From NCBI GenBank assembly GCA_019916065.1, contig CM034242.1, forward strand, positions 7,436,453 through 7,500,452: a DNA stretch of 64,000 nucleotides, read 5' to 3'. The notes beneath the pieces were generated by a model that had not been told where the DNA came from, searched no databases, and saw only the letters and a list, made by a program, of their open reading frames with translations. The translations under genes were made by a program, and so were the position numbers. Source of the stretch: Vitellaria paradoxa (taxonomy: Eukaryota; Streptophyta; Magnoliopsida; Ericales; Sapotaceae). Below, piece after piece: positions 24,638 through 37,192 of the stretch (within the stretch, counting starts at the first letter, position 1; each line of letters starts with the position of its first letter).

Positions 24638-24639
24638 TG

Positions 24640-27600
24640 TCGGCCTCGCTTCTTCTGTTTACCTATCCAACCGACTATGCAGATCCTACGAACAAAAACA
24701 GTCCCGAAGCCCGCAGCTGTACCTGTAAAAGCTCGAGTCCAAAGAAGGTTAAATTACAAATAACACCACCATTCAAGTTTTCAGCGAAACTGGCAGTTTT
24801 GCCCTTGAGATAAAATGATTAATTACATTGAGCACCTCAATACTTTTAAAGGCTCCGTTTGGAGCTAAACAAAACAAAATAAAATCTTACAAATCTTTAC
24901 AAATACGAATTATGAAATATTTACTTTTATAATTTTATTTTATTTTATACACTTTTATATAATTCCAAACACACCCAAAAATGTGTGTTTGATTTACTTA
25001 AAATTACTGAAAATTATTAAAAATATTAAAAATTAAAAAAAAATTATTTTTTATTTCATTACAAGAATTATAAACTCATAATTTCTATTAAATTTTATCA
25101 CTTTTTATTACACTAAAACTTCGTTTGACATCAAGATAAATCTCTAAAAATCTCTATAAATCTCTAACAACCCCATTTACATCTAATTTTTTTGTCATCA
25201 CTAATTTCAAAAACTTCCAATATTTCGTTAAAAAAATAAAAAATCTAGAAATAGGATAACCGAATGTATAAATTTTTTATACAATCATAATTTTCGTGTC
25301 GAGAGCTTTCAAACGAGTACCATTGTCGCTATTTTTTGTGAATTTTATTGAATCCGTGGGAACGGATTTGAAAAATCGTTCCCACGATTTGCGACTTTTC
25401 AGAAAAAAAGTGCCAAAATTAATCCCAAACACATTTTATCTTATTTTTTTACTCCAAACGGGGCCTAAACATCTCCTAAGTTATGTAAATTTGGAGTATC
25501 AAATTTTGACCAAAAAAAAAAAAGATAAATTTTGAATTATTAAGGGTTCATTTGGTTTATTTTTCTATTTTTTGTTTTCTATTTTGGGTTTTTTATTTTT
25601 TGTTTTGAATTCATTTTCCATTTTATTATTTTGAAAACAAAGGAAAAGTTCAAAACACATTTGGTTATTGCATTTTCAAAATTTGTTTTAAAAAATAAAA
25701 AATAAGTTTGCACATAAAATGAAAAATGACAAAAAATCGTTTTGAGTGTTTTTAATCCAAAATAAGAAAATTTTCAAAATAATGAAAATAAAGCATTTTC
25801 TGTTTCTTTATTTTGAGATTTTTAAGGCATGAAACGACAACAGAAAATAGAAAATAGAAAAGTAAACCAAATGCCACCTAAATATTTAGTGTGTTATTTG
25901 AAACTATTGGTAAAACATTTAAAAAAATAATAAAATTTACATAGAGTTGACAAAAAATTAAAAACTTTTGTGTGAATAAAATTGAAAAAAATTAGAAAAT
26001 TTTGGCCAACTTTGACGATCAAAACGGACAGTATATTCAATTTTTAATTTAAATTTTTATAACAATTATTTTTATTAATAACTCATATGTTCGGACTAAC
26101 TTATATATATCTTTACTTATTTTTAAAATTAACAACTAGATTAAATTATAACAGTTTGTCGAAAATTGAATTAGTGATATTAGAGATAATAGATTTAAAT
26201 TAATTCTCAGAGTCATTTGACACAAGAGAATTAAATAAAATAGTCAATTTTTTTAATGATTTACAAAAGCATATTAATACATTTATTACTACTTTGCAAA
26301 AAAAAAAAATGTGTCAATATGAAATATATTTAAAAAAAACACATAAATCACATTTTATCTTTCGTTTAAAATATATTTAATGATTTATTACTGATGCGAT
26401 AATGTATTTCGAATCTTTAATTCATTGTTTCTTCTTTCATCTATTAGATAAAATTTATACTAAATTTCCATAACTTCTTATTTTTTATTTTTAAAAAAAA
26501 AATACATATATATTTAAATAATTCCTCATTTCCAGCATTTTCATTTAAAAATAACGTTAAATTAGTGGCAAAATTATTGGTGTCAAAGGTGCTTATATTT
26601 CTCCCATCCATAGTGCCCAAATAATAGCAACAACATTTTTCACTTAAACCGTGTTTGGAGTGATAAAAAGTGATGTAAATTAAGATAAAATGAGATAAAA
26701 TGAGATAATTTGTAGGTTCGTAATTCATACAGTTAAATAAAAAATAATAACTTTAATAAGTTTTTAGAATTTTTTAGAATTTTTTAGTGTACCAAACGCA
26801 CCTTTAATGAGATACATATACCCATATACAAATCCTTGACAATTTAAATGAGGAAGAGACTGAAAGCCTACCAGTTAGAAGGATGAAGGAGGAGGATTTG
26901 AATTTTGGCATTCTTGTTTTTCTAGTTCTCCAATTTGAGGTAAAGCAATACTTCTTGGCTTCATGATTAACATGCTAATCAAATAAATGAACGTTTTCGT
27001 GATAATATGAGAATTTTAAATTTACCTAGGAATTAATGTCTAGGAGAATGAAAAATGAACCTTCAATAGAAAATTTGACTCATTTAATATATAACTAAAC
27101 TGGTTATTTATGAATATGCATGGTTATCTTATTATAAGGGTCCGGTAAATTGAAGTTTTAAAAGTTATAATTGAAATGTTATCTTCCAATGTCTTAAAAT
27201 CTATGTTTAAATTTGGTAGAAAGGCAATTGAACTTGTGTAGTTATAACATGTACATATATGCATGTTTGGTAATCTCAATATTAAAATTTTGTTAACAAA
27301 TTAACTTAGACCAGAAAAGTAGAGCCTGACTCCACAAGTATAGTCTTCTAATTTGAGCCTTGGCAACCTGATACCGCATTCCATGCAACCGGCGTACTTT
27401 CTTGTTATCCATCTCTAAACCTATTCTCTGTCGTGCCCACGCCATACTATCACTCGTGTAGATGCCAGGAAACCTAGTTGCTTTATGTGCATGAGAACTC
27501 CCATACCACGTGCACGCCAACCACCCAGGCTACCTTGAGCAGATGCTTAGCTTTAACAACTCACACCAAGATCCAATCATATATCCATGAGCACGCCAAG

Positions 27601-29260
27601 GCTTGGACCATGTGCACGACTTGTCAGCAAAAATTCTCGTGCGCGCAACTCTTTTTATCCCGTGTGCACAGCCTATTCTATTCTCATTATAGGAGCACGA
27701 CTCCTTCACTTAGTACACATAACATCCTACATATTCTTTTGTTTGGTATTTTTTGAAACTTGGGTACTCCGACTGCCCCAACTTACCTTTGACCACATTA
27801 AACTAGTTTTAAATGACAAATTACACAATTACTCAAAGAGTTAAACTTGAGAATGTATATTTAACCTTCATTGTTATTGTTACTCACGTGATTATGCTTG
27901 ATAATAAACTTTGAAATAATATTTTAAAAGGCATAAGGAAATCCCAATAAGATTCACATATGGAGATTATGTAATGACTTCGACTTTTATATTATTTTAT
28001 TCTTTATATATGGATTTCGCCTTATTATTTTATTTTAATATGAGTTATTCGTGCATGAGTTAACTTTATTACTCAGTATTTAGTTTAGGATGGCTAGATT
28101 AGATTCAAAAAGTTTGTGTCTAGTCATTGGTCGGTCATGCGCACCATATTAGACTTCTCGTGTGACGCATGACATGTGGTGTGTTGTGTGCACGGAGTTA
28201 ATTGATAAGGTGCGCACACCCCTCTCTAGATTTGATTGTTGCGAGTTATTTTTTGTTTTTACTCGATTTTAGTTACCTTTTCTTTCACAACCCAATCTAA
28301 CTTAAGTTATGATAGGTTGTCACCTACCTATTTTTATTACCTTCTATTTTTTTGGGGTGTTTAGTGAAATGAAAAATACTAAAAATTTCTAAAATTTTTA
28401 AACGTTATTCACTTTTTATCTCATTGCACGAATTATAAACTCATAAATTTTTTCAAATTATCTCACTTTTTATTACTATAAAGGTCCTGTTTATTTCATT
28501 GATCAAAGTATAGTATGTATATATATATATATATATATATAGATCGGCTTACTTTCGAAAAATTTTTTAAAAAATGAACAAAAAGTGAGAGTTAAGGGTC
28601 GTTTTCAAATTAAACTTGTTCTTGACGCAATTGTGAAATTGAGGTTGTAAATAATTAATTTAGGATACTAGTGCGGTGGTGTCCAAGGTTTGATAATGGT
28701 GAATCAGTGATCATTTTAGAGTTTGGATTTTTCAGTGTTCGGCCTAGAATGGCGAACTATTAATTTAATTTAATATAAGATATATTTAATTTTAATAATA
28801 TAATATAATTCAATTATATTTAATATATTTTATTTTTATTAAATTCAATATATAATATAATTAAAAATTTTAATAAATTAAATTAAATTAAATAATTATT
28901 AAATTAATGTGAAAAATATATTTTATTAAAATTAATTAATTTTTCAAAAAATTAATCAAATTAAATATTTTGTTAAAATAAAAATTAATCACTTTAAAAA
29001 ATTATATTTTTAAACGTAATTTTAATTTTTATTTAAAACCATGACAGCAGAAAATAAAAATTAAAAGCGTAAAAAAAAGATAAAAAATAAGGAGGGAAAC
29101 TAGAGGCTACCAAACCGCCTAAACGTAACATGAATCATGATCGACCCGATCCGTTTTTTTGAGAGGATCTGTTGTCTAAAAACCCACAGGCTGCGACTTT
29201 AGGAGCTGGGGTTTTGGTTTGGTGCTGCTGCATTTCAAAGTTGAGAACAGAAGGGGAGAG
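24640..29260. other. Intergenic region between divergent DAD1 and S17 genes
   Basis: About 4.6 kb separates the DAD1 ATG from the S17 ATG. It holds the DAD1 promoter next to 24637, AT-rich DNA, and several foldback-like segments starting or ending near CGTTTGG (around 24852, 25130, 25455, 26646 and 28360). A (TA)12 microsatellite is at 28518-28541. A less AT-rich stretch at 27290-27720 contains several GCACG-type words but no recognisable protein. Confidence 0.45.
26640..26806. repeat. MITE-like segment of a recurring CGTTTGG family
   Basis: The left end reads AACCGTGTTTGGAGTG and the right end CCAAACGCACCTTT, an imperfect inverted repeat. The AT-rich core carries GATAAAATGAGATAA and CGTAATTCATAC-type words. 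The same words recur at about 24850-25120, 28360-28495, 36869-37025, 46670-46830 and 63705-63835, in either orientation. The superfamily is unknown. Confidence 0.4.
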
Positions 29261-32206
29261 ATGAAGCCGGTAGTGGGGATGGTGGTGTCGAACAAGATGC
29301 AGAAGTCGGTGGTGGTGGCAGTCGACAGACTTTTTCACAGTAAGCTTTACAATCGCTACGTTAAACGCACCTCCAAGTTCATGGCCCACGACGAGCACAA
29401 CCAGTGCAACATCGGCGACCGTGTCAGTACTTCCATACTCACCCAAATCGTTATTTCTTTACGTATATCTAATTTCAAATTATACCTGTATCTATCTATA
29501 TGTATCGTTGAACAGGGAATTGCGTCTTAAGCATTGAAGTTCATATTTGATTGGAATGTACATCACTTTTGGCAGTCTGAAACTGATTTTTCAATTCTTT
29601 TGAATTGTTTTTCTCGAATTTGCCCAACAAGTGTCGGAGCCGTTACAGTTACACACGAAGTCAGAATTTGGCTCTTTTTCTCCCACCTATAATGTGTGTA
29701 CCAAACGTGGTTCCCCAAGTTAGTGGCGATTTCTGGTAACTATGATTCAGAACTAATTTACAAAAAATATATTTATTTTATTATATTATTTTTTTAAAGA
29801 TAAAAGTTGTAGAGGCTCGCAAGGACCTATGAATCCTGCAGTACTTGCACACTATATTCGCAGAAGTCATTTTTACATTTTTGGTATTTCATTTTTTTTG
29901 GATGACTTCATAATTCATAGGCGACTGAAACATAGCCTCTGAAATCTTTTTGAATCCTATGTTTATTGAAGACCTCATAAACAAGTGAAATAATTCTAAA
30001 GACTTCGTAAGGGACTCAATCAATGAGCTATGTGTTTTTTTTTTTTTTTTTAATCTCACATTTTGACAAACATTAATGAGATGTAAGGTAATCTTTTTAG
30101 TGATTTATACGTTTTTAATAGTAATATAAAATGATATTACTTCTGAAATTCGATTAATACTGACAGATTACGATGACGTTGGGACTCATATACTAATGTC
30201 TCTCCATTTAAACTATGTGGTCATATTAAATTATTAGTTTTCAGGTACAATAATGTTCATTATTCAATACCTTCTATATTTTTAATATATATAAAATTTT
30301 CTATAATTTTTTGATTTTATACTAGATCGTACGATTATTGGTTGAATTGATCATACGTGGCCCATCTTTCTTATACTCTCAATAATACACCGAGCAAATA
30401 AGAAGAAAGGCAATTACCTTATTCTAGTATCGAGACAGAATAGTTGGCTCCTTCCACTCCTATTACTCTTTATGTTGATAATATCACAATTTGATATGAT
30501 TCGTGATTGACGATACAGATCTCAATTTGACAACTAGGTTTTCTTTCCAATTATTTTTTATGCAATTCTTTACTTATTGAAGTAAAGTATGTTTAATTTT
30601 TAGTACGCATAATTCATATCAGCACTTCATATATGTTTTGATATTGGGGATTGAAATGTGGATATATTGATTAGATTGACTTTGACTTAACCTTCTAACT
30701 TTTATTTTAATTATGGAAATTGTACAAAAAATTTTAACCCCTTAATACTAGCTCAACAAATCTTTAGTCCCAAACTAGTTGGGGTTGGCTAGTAGCATAA
30801 TCTTGTTGGAGTTCATGATAATGTACGTGCTTGGCCGCATGAAAATTGGTTAGTGTTATGTGTATGTAGCATCAGTGGCTGCTGGTGATTTCTCACCACT
30901 AGCAGACATCATCATTTCTTTATTGGCATAACTGAACTAAAATATTTGAGACTTAGGATCTGAACCATCTATCCCATTTAGCACTTACTAGATATTCCAT
31001 ACTGACCAAGAGTTGGGTTATTGATGCGACTGGGATCTCATAATTATTTACTCAAACGTGGTTGGGTAGATACCATGTTGATTTTTTTACTTCATGATGA
31101 GAGAAAAATACACATGAAGAGAAAAAAGTAGAGAAAAAGAAGATAACAAGGGAGGCCTTCTCAATTCAGTATAAAAGAAGAGGGAGATAGGAGATAAGAA
31201 GAGAGATAAGAGGAGGGGTTGTGGATCGAAGAGAGTAAAACTTGGTCGTCAAAAGGAAGAAAGTGGAAAAAAGAAGAGAGTAATTATCTTCCAAATATAT
31301 CAAGTTTTGTTCATTCCCCAATTTAGTTTGCTTTCCCTCTATGACACCTTTTTTTAGGCATTATAAAACATTGATGACAAGTAATTACATCGAAGATCAT
31401 CCATATTGAATATGATAACTACTTATGTGGTAAGATTTTATCTTTCGGGCCGTAAAACCGTCAGCACATTAGAAAACATAACTATATAATTGAAAAGGTC
31501 TCCTACTAAAATTCTATTGATTCAATCTGTCTGCGTGTGAATCTTGAAGCATTTTGGCTGCTTCACTTTTCTGAAGTTAACATGGTTGAGGAGGTTGGCC
31601 ATGCAATTTTACAGCACATCTTAACCATGTGAATGCACACTGCCTAAAGTCTAATGGTTTTGGCTTATATTCTCAGAACATATATTTGGCTGTTTCTTTA
31701 TCTCCAAAAAGGAAATATACGTGGAATCTTATATTTATAATTGTATAGACGTTGATGTATTTCATCTTGCGTTTCCTTTTGATACTTTGTTTCAATTGGG
31801 CTTCTTTAATTATTCTACTCAATGGTTTCTTTAGACAATTTTGTTTGTTTTAGCTCATGGGCTTGACCTGTGGTTCTGGTTGCAAATTGTGACTATCATT
31901 TTGCTTGGTTTCATTGTTAATGATGTTTATCTGTTCACTTATTTTTCTATGCATTGCTTTGGTCACATGTTCTGCTTAGTTGATATGTTCCTTTGTTGTC
32001 TTCATCATATGAGTTTCAATGGCTGTCTGATTATGGTATTTATGAAGCTGTAATTTCAGGTTAGATTGGATCCTTCCAGGCCATTGAGCAAGCGTAAACA
32101 TTGGGTTGTTGCTGAGATTCTTAAAAAAGCACGAATCTATGCACCTCCATCTCTGGGAACTTCTACTTGTTCAAGCAACAAGATAGAAGTACCCGTTTCT
32201 TCCTGA
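29261..32206 (+). CDS. RPS17: Ribosomal protein S17 (uS17), organellar, probably mitochondrial, 102 aa
   Basis: Exon 1 (29261-29422, 54 codons) and exon 2 (32060-32206) join in phase 0 at GT-AG sites. The protein starts [20 protein letters not shown], the bacterial-type S17 OB-fold signature. It continues with [35 protein letters not shown] and [11 protein letters not shown]17 binds 16S-type rRNA early in small-subunit assembly. The nuclear location, lack of a long plastid transit peptide and start directly at the domain fit the plant mitochondrial form; that targeting is inferred from known plant homologues. The intron is 2.6 kb. The frame is intact. Confidence 0.93.
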
Positions 32207-33760
32207 TTGTAAGGTTTTGTCTATAACACTCTTTAGTTGCTTTTCTTTCTGAAGGTTATATATTATCATTGTAATATTGCTTGTCCATGTTTTGAATAAA
32301 TAAATTGATTTGCCAACGATATTTTTGAAGGTTTTGTATGCTGATTAAATTATTGTCACTTTTATTTTGTTTACCTTCGAAATCAAATTTATCTGAAAAT
32401 TCTCCCTCTCTCTTCCTGTGAAAACCTTTTTGTTTATGCTGGTTTTTTTTTTGGGGGGGGGGGGGGGGGTGGGAGGAACAGAAAAAGCTTTCGCAATGAA
32501 GAAACTACCTTGTTTAGATTAAAAAACACCTTTTTGGGAATTTTGTTTGGTTGGTTAGAGGGTGGCAAAGAGCCGGGACATTGTGTTCTTTTAAAATTTC
32601 ATTGACCATTTGGACTCCCATCTGTAGGATTCTCTGTATTGTTTTGAGTATTTGGTCTTTTGTATTGTGGCGTTGATGCTTTTCTTAATAAATTTTTTTC
32701 TTATAAAAAAAAAAAACTCTGGAATTACTTCGCAACTGTGAGGTTGGGTCAATCTGTTGACTTGCAGTGTTATTCCTAAAAGCTAATTTTGATGCCTCTA
32801 ATGCTTAGAAGAATTCTTGACCAGTGGCATTTGCTGAGGCACGGTGGAAGAGCAGTCAACATACTTACGTAATATATAGAACTCAGGACACGAAGTCCTC
32901 ATGTGATCGACAAAATCAAGCAAAAAGTCGCTTATCTATAAGACTACTTCCAACTCATTTTAATTGAAAAGAGTGGAGTTCCTTTAGTCTCATTAGAGAC
33001 TGAAGCCCGTAAAGTGGCTTGAAGTTTACATCTATCCCATAGTTCCTCAGCATTACATGCCTTCTCGAGTATTCTCCTATTTCTTTCCTTCTATAATAGC
33101 CCAACACTGCCAAGGTAGGACAGTTTCAAAGCATTCTAGCCGTCTTTCCTCTTCCAAAACCCCAATGTCGAATTGTAAATAAGTGGCCAAATTCTTGTGG
33201 GCATACATTCCTCATTCTTATTTCTAAAATCTGGGCACTAAGAGATGAATTAGTGAAGACTAGATAAGATAATCAATATATATGTGTGTGTGGGTAGCGG
33301 TGTATTAATTGAAAGCGTATGTTGGTTTGGAAATATCAGTTAATAAATAGAGAGTTCCTTCAATACTTGGTCATCTGCCTCTGAATTGTCATCTTTAACC
33401 AAACAAATAAGCTCGTTTGAATAATTTTGCTAGAATTCGTGCATTATATATGGTAAAATTATCATTGTGTTCCTGCAATGAAAATAACTTCATTTTTCTA
33501 ATGTTACTGTATATGTGTATGTAAATACAAATTTTATGACCAGAAAATGCTATGCTGGGTGATAAAATTTTGTGGGAGCCTTACATGAAATTAATTTATA
33601 TTGAGCAGGAGTTTCCTGTTTCTTTTATATGGGGACTAAATTCCTACATAACTTGTTGATGTTCTGTCTTCTTTTTGCCAGGAGAAGCCACACTGAAGTC
33701 GGTAGGTCCCGGATAGTGATCTCATCTGCTTATTTGTGTTGAAGGCAGACGCCTGAAAGT
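32207..33760 (+). other. Possible 3' UTR of S17 with a 1.5 kb intron
   Basis: Two bases after the S17 stop a good donor, ATT/GTAAGG, occurs at 32209. A matching acceptor, TTTTTGCCAG/GAGAAG, ends near 33682. A T10-G16 homopolymer pair lies at 32442-32470. No coding frame is convincing. The UTR intron is inference from splice sites only. Confidence 0.3.
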
Positions 33761-34549
33761 AAATAGTAGCCTTTTTCTCTCTGTCTGTTTCAAGAGGCAA
33801 ATTTGTATCTGATTATGTGACCTACTAAAATGGAGGACTTACATTATAGTTCTGTATTTTGTTTTATCACGGGATTATACTTGATTTCTTCGAGTGCACT
33901 GTTTTCATTAAATGGATCTGGTATCGGTAGTCTAAGGTTATCATCTTTCAAGTTTGTGTTGGCATGTTATTGTTGTCTTTCTAAATATGAGGATTTGCAG
34001 TTATTTTGAGAAAGAAATACACATGCAAATTCTTGACTTGTGTCTTTTCAAATGGTATCTTTTCAATAGTTTAGTGCCAGCAGGTGGCACCACAAAACGT
34101 TTTATCTGCTGCCACATATGGCTTGTGCCGCCGCGTGCCACCGTATCCATAGGCAATAGGATACCCTGGGCTATATTGCATGCCCTTTATCACAATCTTA
34201 TTTTCCTTGATCAACACGGTTTTGTTGTTGATTGTCGTGTTAAGATGGGGATTACCAATAAGTCATCGTCCTTTTACGGGGGGGGGGGGATTAAAGATTT
34301 AATGTGAATGCCGAGATAAGTGCACATGCAAATGCGTAACGATTAGTTAATACCGTTTTTTTATTGGAAGCAGAATTATTTGATGAGGGAGATTTTCGAA
34401 CCTTATTGAAATGACATAACTATCCCTCGGTATCATTGGAGAAAAGCCTCTAAAGAAAGATGAGCTGATCTTCTGAGCTGGCCTTTTGAGCTTTGGAGGT
34501 TGGACAGGCTCAGGCCGAGCTTCATAGCCCAGGTCACTAGGTGCCAAGT
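33761..34549. other. Intergenic DNA, no gene seen
   Basis: The segment 34075-34260 is less AT-rich, with GCAGGTGGCACC and GCCGCCGCGTGCC words and a G10 run near 34279. The open frame there is not recognisable. I see no element end. Confidence 0.35.
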
Positions 34550-34935
34550 TAAGCGTGGACGCATGTGTGAGACTCTCATGATCACAATCTCAAAATCCGC
34601 ACTGTAATTGTTGATTCAGAATCATCAAATTGGGAAGAAAATTTTAGAATTGACACAAATTTTGTACTTTTTTTATCTGAATGGAGAAATCACGGTAAGT
34701 CAGGGTGAATTTTTGATTTATTTCTATCCTTGAATCTGTAAAATATTCTTATAAATAGGGGAATAAACCATTATCACAGATTTGCTATTTTCACTCTATC
34801 GTTACTCTACTAAAATATATTCTGACTTTTGTTGGTTTGATCGTTGAAAAATTTTTGACAGGCATTACACCGGTATTTCAGGCAAATAGGTTTCTTTATT
34901 TTCCAGGGAATCAACCACTCGTAAACCCGAGTTGG
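34550..34935 (+). repeat. Probable gypsy (Tat-like) LTR fragment
   Basis: A promoter-like CTTATAAATAGGGGAA (34749-34764) is followed by CTATTTTCACTCTATCG and a GACAGGCATTACACCGG segment. This order resembles the TATA to 3' end part of Tat-lineage LTRs. It ends in ACCCGAGTTGGTGACAC, where those elements have a TTGGCGCC-type site. The 5' end is not defined. This is recognition by pattern only. Confidence 0.35.
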
Positions 34936-34975
34936 TGACACGAAAATTTGCCATCGTCTTTGATAATATCACAAC

Positions 34976-35220
34976 TGTCTCACATCGGAAAGAGTCGAAA
35001 ATTGAGGTTATTTATAAGCGCCTCTACTCCTAACACAATGTATTTTAAAGTCGTAAAAACACTGGATTCAGCGAGAACTCCAGGGTTAAGCGTGCTCCAA
35101 TGAGAGCAGTACCAAGATGGGTAATCCTTTGAGAAACAGTTGACCAAGCTAAAAAAACAACATTTGTTAAGAGAGTTTACAGTGCGTGGACGAAAATAAA
35201 ATAGCATCATTATTTATTAA
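34976..35220 (+). repeat. 5S-rRNA-like, Cassandra-type LTR relic
   Basis: Positions 35061-35140 resemble the second half of plant 5S rRNA. Landmarks are AGAACTCCAGGGTTAAGCGT, GAGAGCAGTACCAAGATGGG and TAATCCTTTGAGAA, in the order and spacing of the 5S internal promoter region. It is preceded by TGTCTCACATCGG (34976), an opening common in such LTRs. 5S-bearing LTRs are the defining feature of Cassandra TRIM elements. It is too diverged to be a working 5S gene. The right LTR end is not clear. Confidence 0.5.
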
Positions 35221-35317
35221 ATAATTGCACACAAATTTCATTAATGTTCCTGTCATTTGTCGATTTCAATACATGTCGAACGATATTTCGACTTTGAAGC
35301 GGACGATACTTTGAAGC

Positions 35318-36005
35318 ATGGGTGAAGTCCCTGCTTTTTCCATGGGTTTTGGACCAACCTGGACTTTGCAGCGGAGGAGAGGGAGAAAGGGGAAAGGCCT
35401 TTATGTAGGCTTACGTTTGAGGCGCGGAAAATGGATCTCCGAAATACGTACTCCAAAGACCAACTCAGGGGCATGGTTGGGCTCCCGTCATTCCGCCGAG
35501 GAGGGAGCTCGAGCGCTTGATGCTGCCAAATGTTGTGTAAAAGGTGAACAAGGGTTGTTCAATTTCCCCAACGATGAGGGCCAGATCTTGCTGATCGGCC
35601 CGCGGGTTCGTTGGATGCTGGAGAGATACAACGTATTACAGAAAAGTTTGCGTCTTTGGATGAGTTGGTGGCAATCCCAGGGGGTTCTCAGATATCACTT
35701 CTTGGGGTAGCTCACGTATCAACCGACCCCCAGTTTTACAAGGTCTGAATACAAATGAATCGGGTGGAAACAAGACGAATCCCAAGCCAGACAATGCCCC
35801 AGCTTCTGTGCCAGAGGTGGAACCGTATGTTTCAGATGCCCCAGCTTCTGTGCCAGAGCTGGAACCATGTGATGTGTTCCAACTTGCGTGCGCAGATGCA
35901 TCCTTCCCGTGTCATGCTTTTTTAGAGTTGGATGAGTGGCTGGTGCCGGATGGAGACTGGATGGGTGACTTTCACCGACTATATCATCTCAGGCCTCAGG
36001 TTTGA
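35318..36005 (+). pseudogene. AP2/ERF transcription factor gene, frameshifted
   Basis: The ATG at 35318 opens an intron-less frame. An AP2/ERF DNA-binding domain lies near residues 28-86, with YVGLRLRRGKWISEIRTP, WLGSRHSAEEGARALDAAK and LFNFPNDEG. Compared with typical ERF domains the first strand lacks the W of the usual W-G-K-W segment. The frame then ends at 35708, but the expected downstream family blocks lie in other frames: EIQRITEKFASLDELVAIP (about 35600-35680), and then TSWGSSRINRPP through DEWLVPDGDWMGDF (about 35690-36005). At least two frameshifts are needed, near 35598 and near 35690. A 42-bp tandem duplication encoding APASVPE-EP is at 35796-35879. Unless these are assembly errors, the gene is dead. 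The intact relative would bind GCC-box or DRE-type DNA. Confidence 0.7.
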
Positions 36006-36480
36006 TGAGAAATAATTGATGGATCCTGTATATTACTTATCTAGTAAACGAATATGTATCCATATATGTAGGATTTGCTTATCTTTAATAAAGCTAACAA
36101 GTTCTTGTCCCTGTGAGCAGGGTCTACGTTGGTCTTATAATGTATTCCCTTTAAGGATGGTCTCTGTTGGTCTTATAAGGAATTTAAATCAATAAGGTTG
36201 AGATCAAATTGTATAAAAATATAAATAAAAGTTAATTTATATAATAAACACGAAGGATTTTTTAATAATTATTACTAAAATAGTGGTGTTATTATTTTTT
36301 TTAATATGACGGAATCATCACTATAAATTTTAATTCATCTTAGTTCATCGTCTCAAATTATTTAATTTCAACTCTTTATATGTATTAATGAAATTATGTT
36401 AGAGTAATTTTCTTTACGCAATTGTCACTTCAAATTTATAAATACAAATAAAATCTTATGTCTTGATTTTTTAATCTCAC

Positions 36481-36514
<34 letters not shown>

Positions 36515-36868
36515 CATAATTTAAATGGGATCAAAGTTAAACGTAATGATGCTGAAGGCGACAGCATTTGGAGTTAAAAATATATAAAATTTTATAAATT
36601 TTTACAAATATGAATTATGAAACTGTAAAATTTAAAATTTTTACTCACTATATAAATTATGAAAAATTAACTTTAATAAGTTTATAAAAATTTATATAAC
36701 CCTAAACATATCCTTGTACGTCAGCAAAGGGATCCCTCAAAGTGATTTTTAACGTTTCTTCGTTTTTTTTTTCCAAGAAAAAAAGAAAATTGTTTCTAAA
36801 TAATTAATTCTTTAAATTTGCAGATTTTTTTTATCTGATTGCCTTTTCATTGGTACGTCTATCATTTA
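36006..36868. other. Intergenic DNA, AT-rich
   Basis: Contains a (GT)(AT) microsatellite at 36481-36512 and a foldback-like AT segment at 36560-36720. No gene is seen. Confidence 0.45.
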
Positions 36869-37025
36869 GGGTGCGTTTAGAATGACAAAAAAGAGATAAA
36901 ATGAGATAAAGTGAGATAAGTTGTGAGTTCATAATTTGTACAATAAGATAAAAAGTGAATAATTTTTAAATTTTTTTTTAATTTTTTATCATTTTTTTAA
37001 ATTTTTTATTACCCCCAACGGAGTC
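36869..37025. mobile_element. Possible Tourist-like MITE, 157 bp, TTA flanked
   Basis: TTA flanks both sides (36866-36868 and 37026-37028). The ends, GGGTGCGTTTAG and the complement of CCAACGGAGTC, match at about 7 of 12 positions. The core has the GATAAAATGAGATAA word shared with the segment at 26640. TTA duplications fit PIF/Harbinger MITEs, but the end match is weak. Confidence 0.35.
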
Positions 37026-37026
37026 T

Positions 37027-37192
37027 TAGTGTACCAATTTTGGGTGAGAGCTTTCACTCATTTATAATTTGCAGGGAGGTTGGTTGGTGGCTTATTTAAG
37101 GGGTATTTTTTAGTGTACCAATTTTGGGTGAGAGCTTTCACTCATTTATAATTTGCAGGGAGGTTGGTTGGTGGCTTATTTAAGGGGTATTT
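37027..37192. repeat. Perfect 82-bp tandem duplication (84-bp period)
   Basis: Positions 37027-37108 and 37111-37192 read identically, starting TAGTGTACCAATTTTGGGTG and ending AAGGGGTATTT. The first copy begins at the TTA of the preceding MITE-like segment. No divergence is visible, so it is recent. Confidence 0.9.

Noticed and set aside
27290..27850. Overlapping frames with GCACG-rich composition as a gene
   Set aside because: No recognisable motif and no coherent exon structure on either strand; left as unassigned DNA.
35061..35140. A functional 5S rRNA gene
   Set aside because: Only the second half is recognisable, with many mismatches. No complete 120-base unit or terminator is present.
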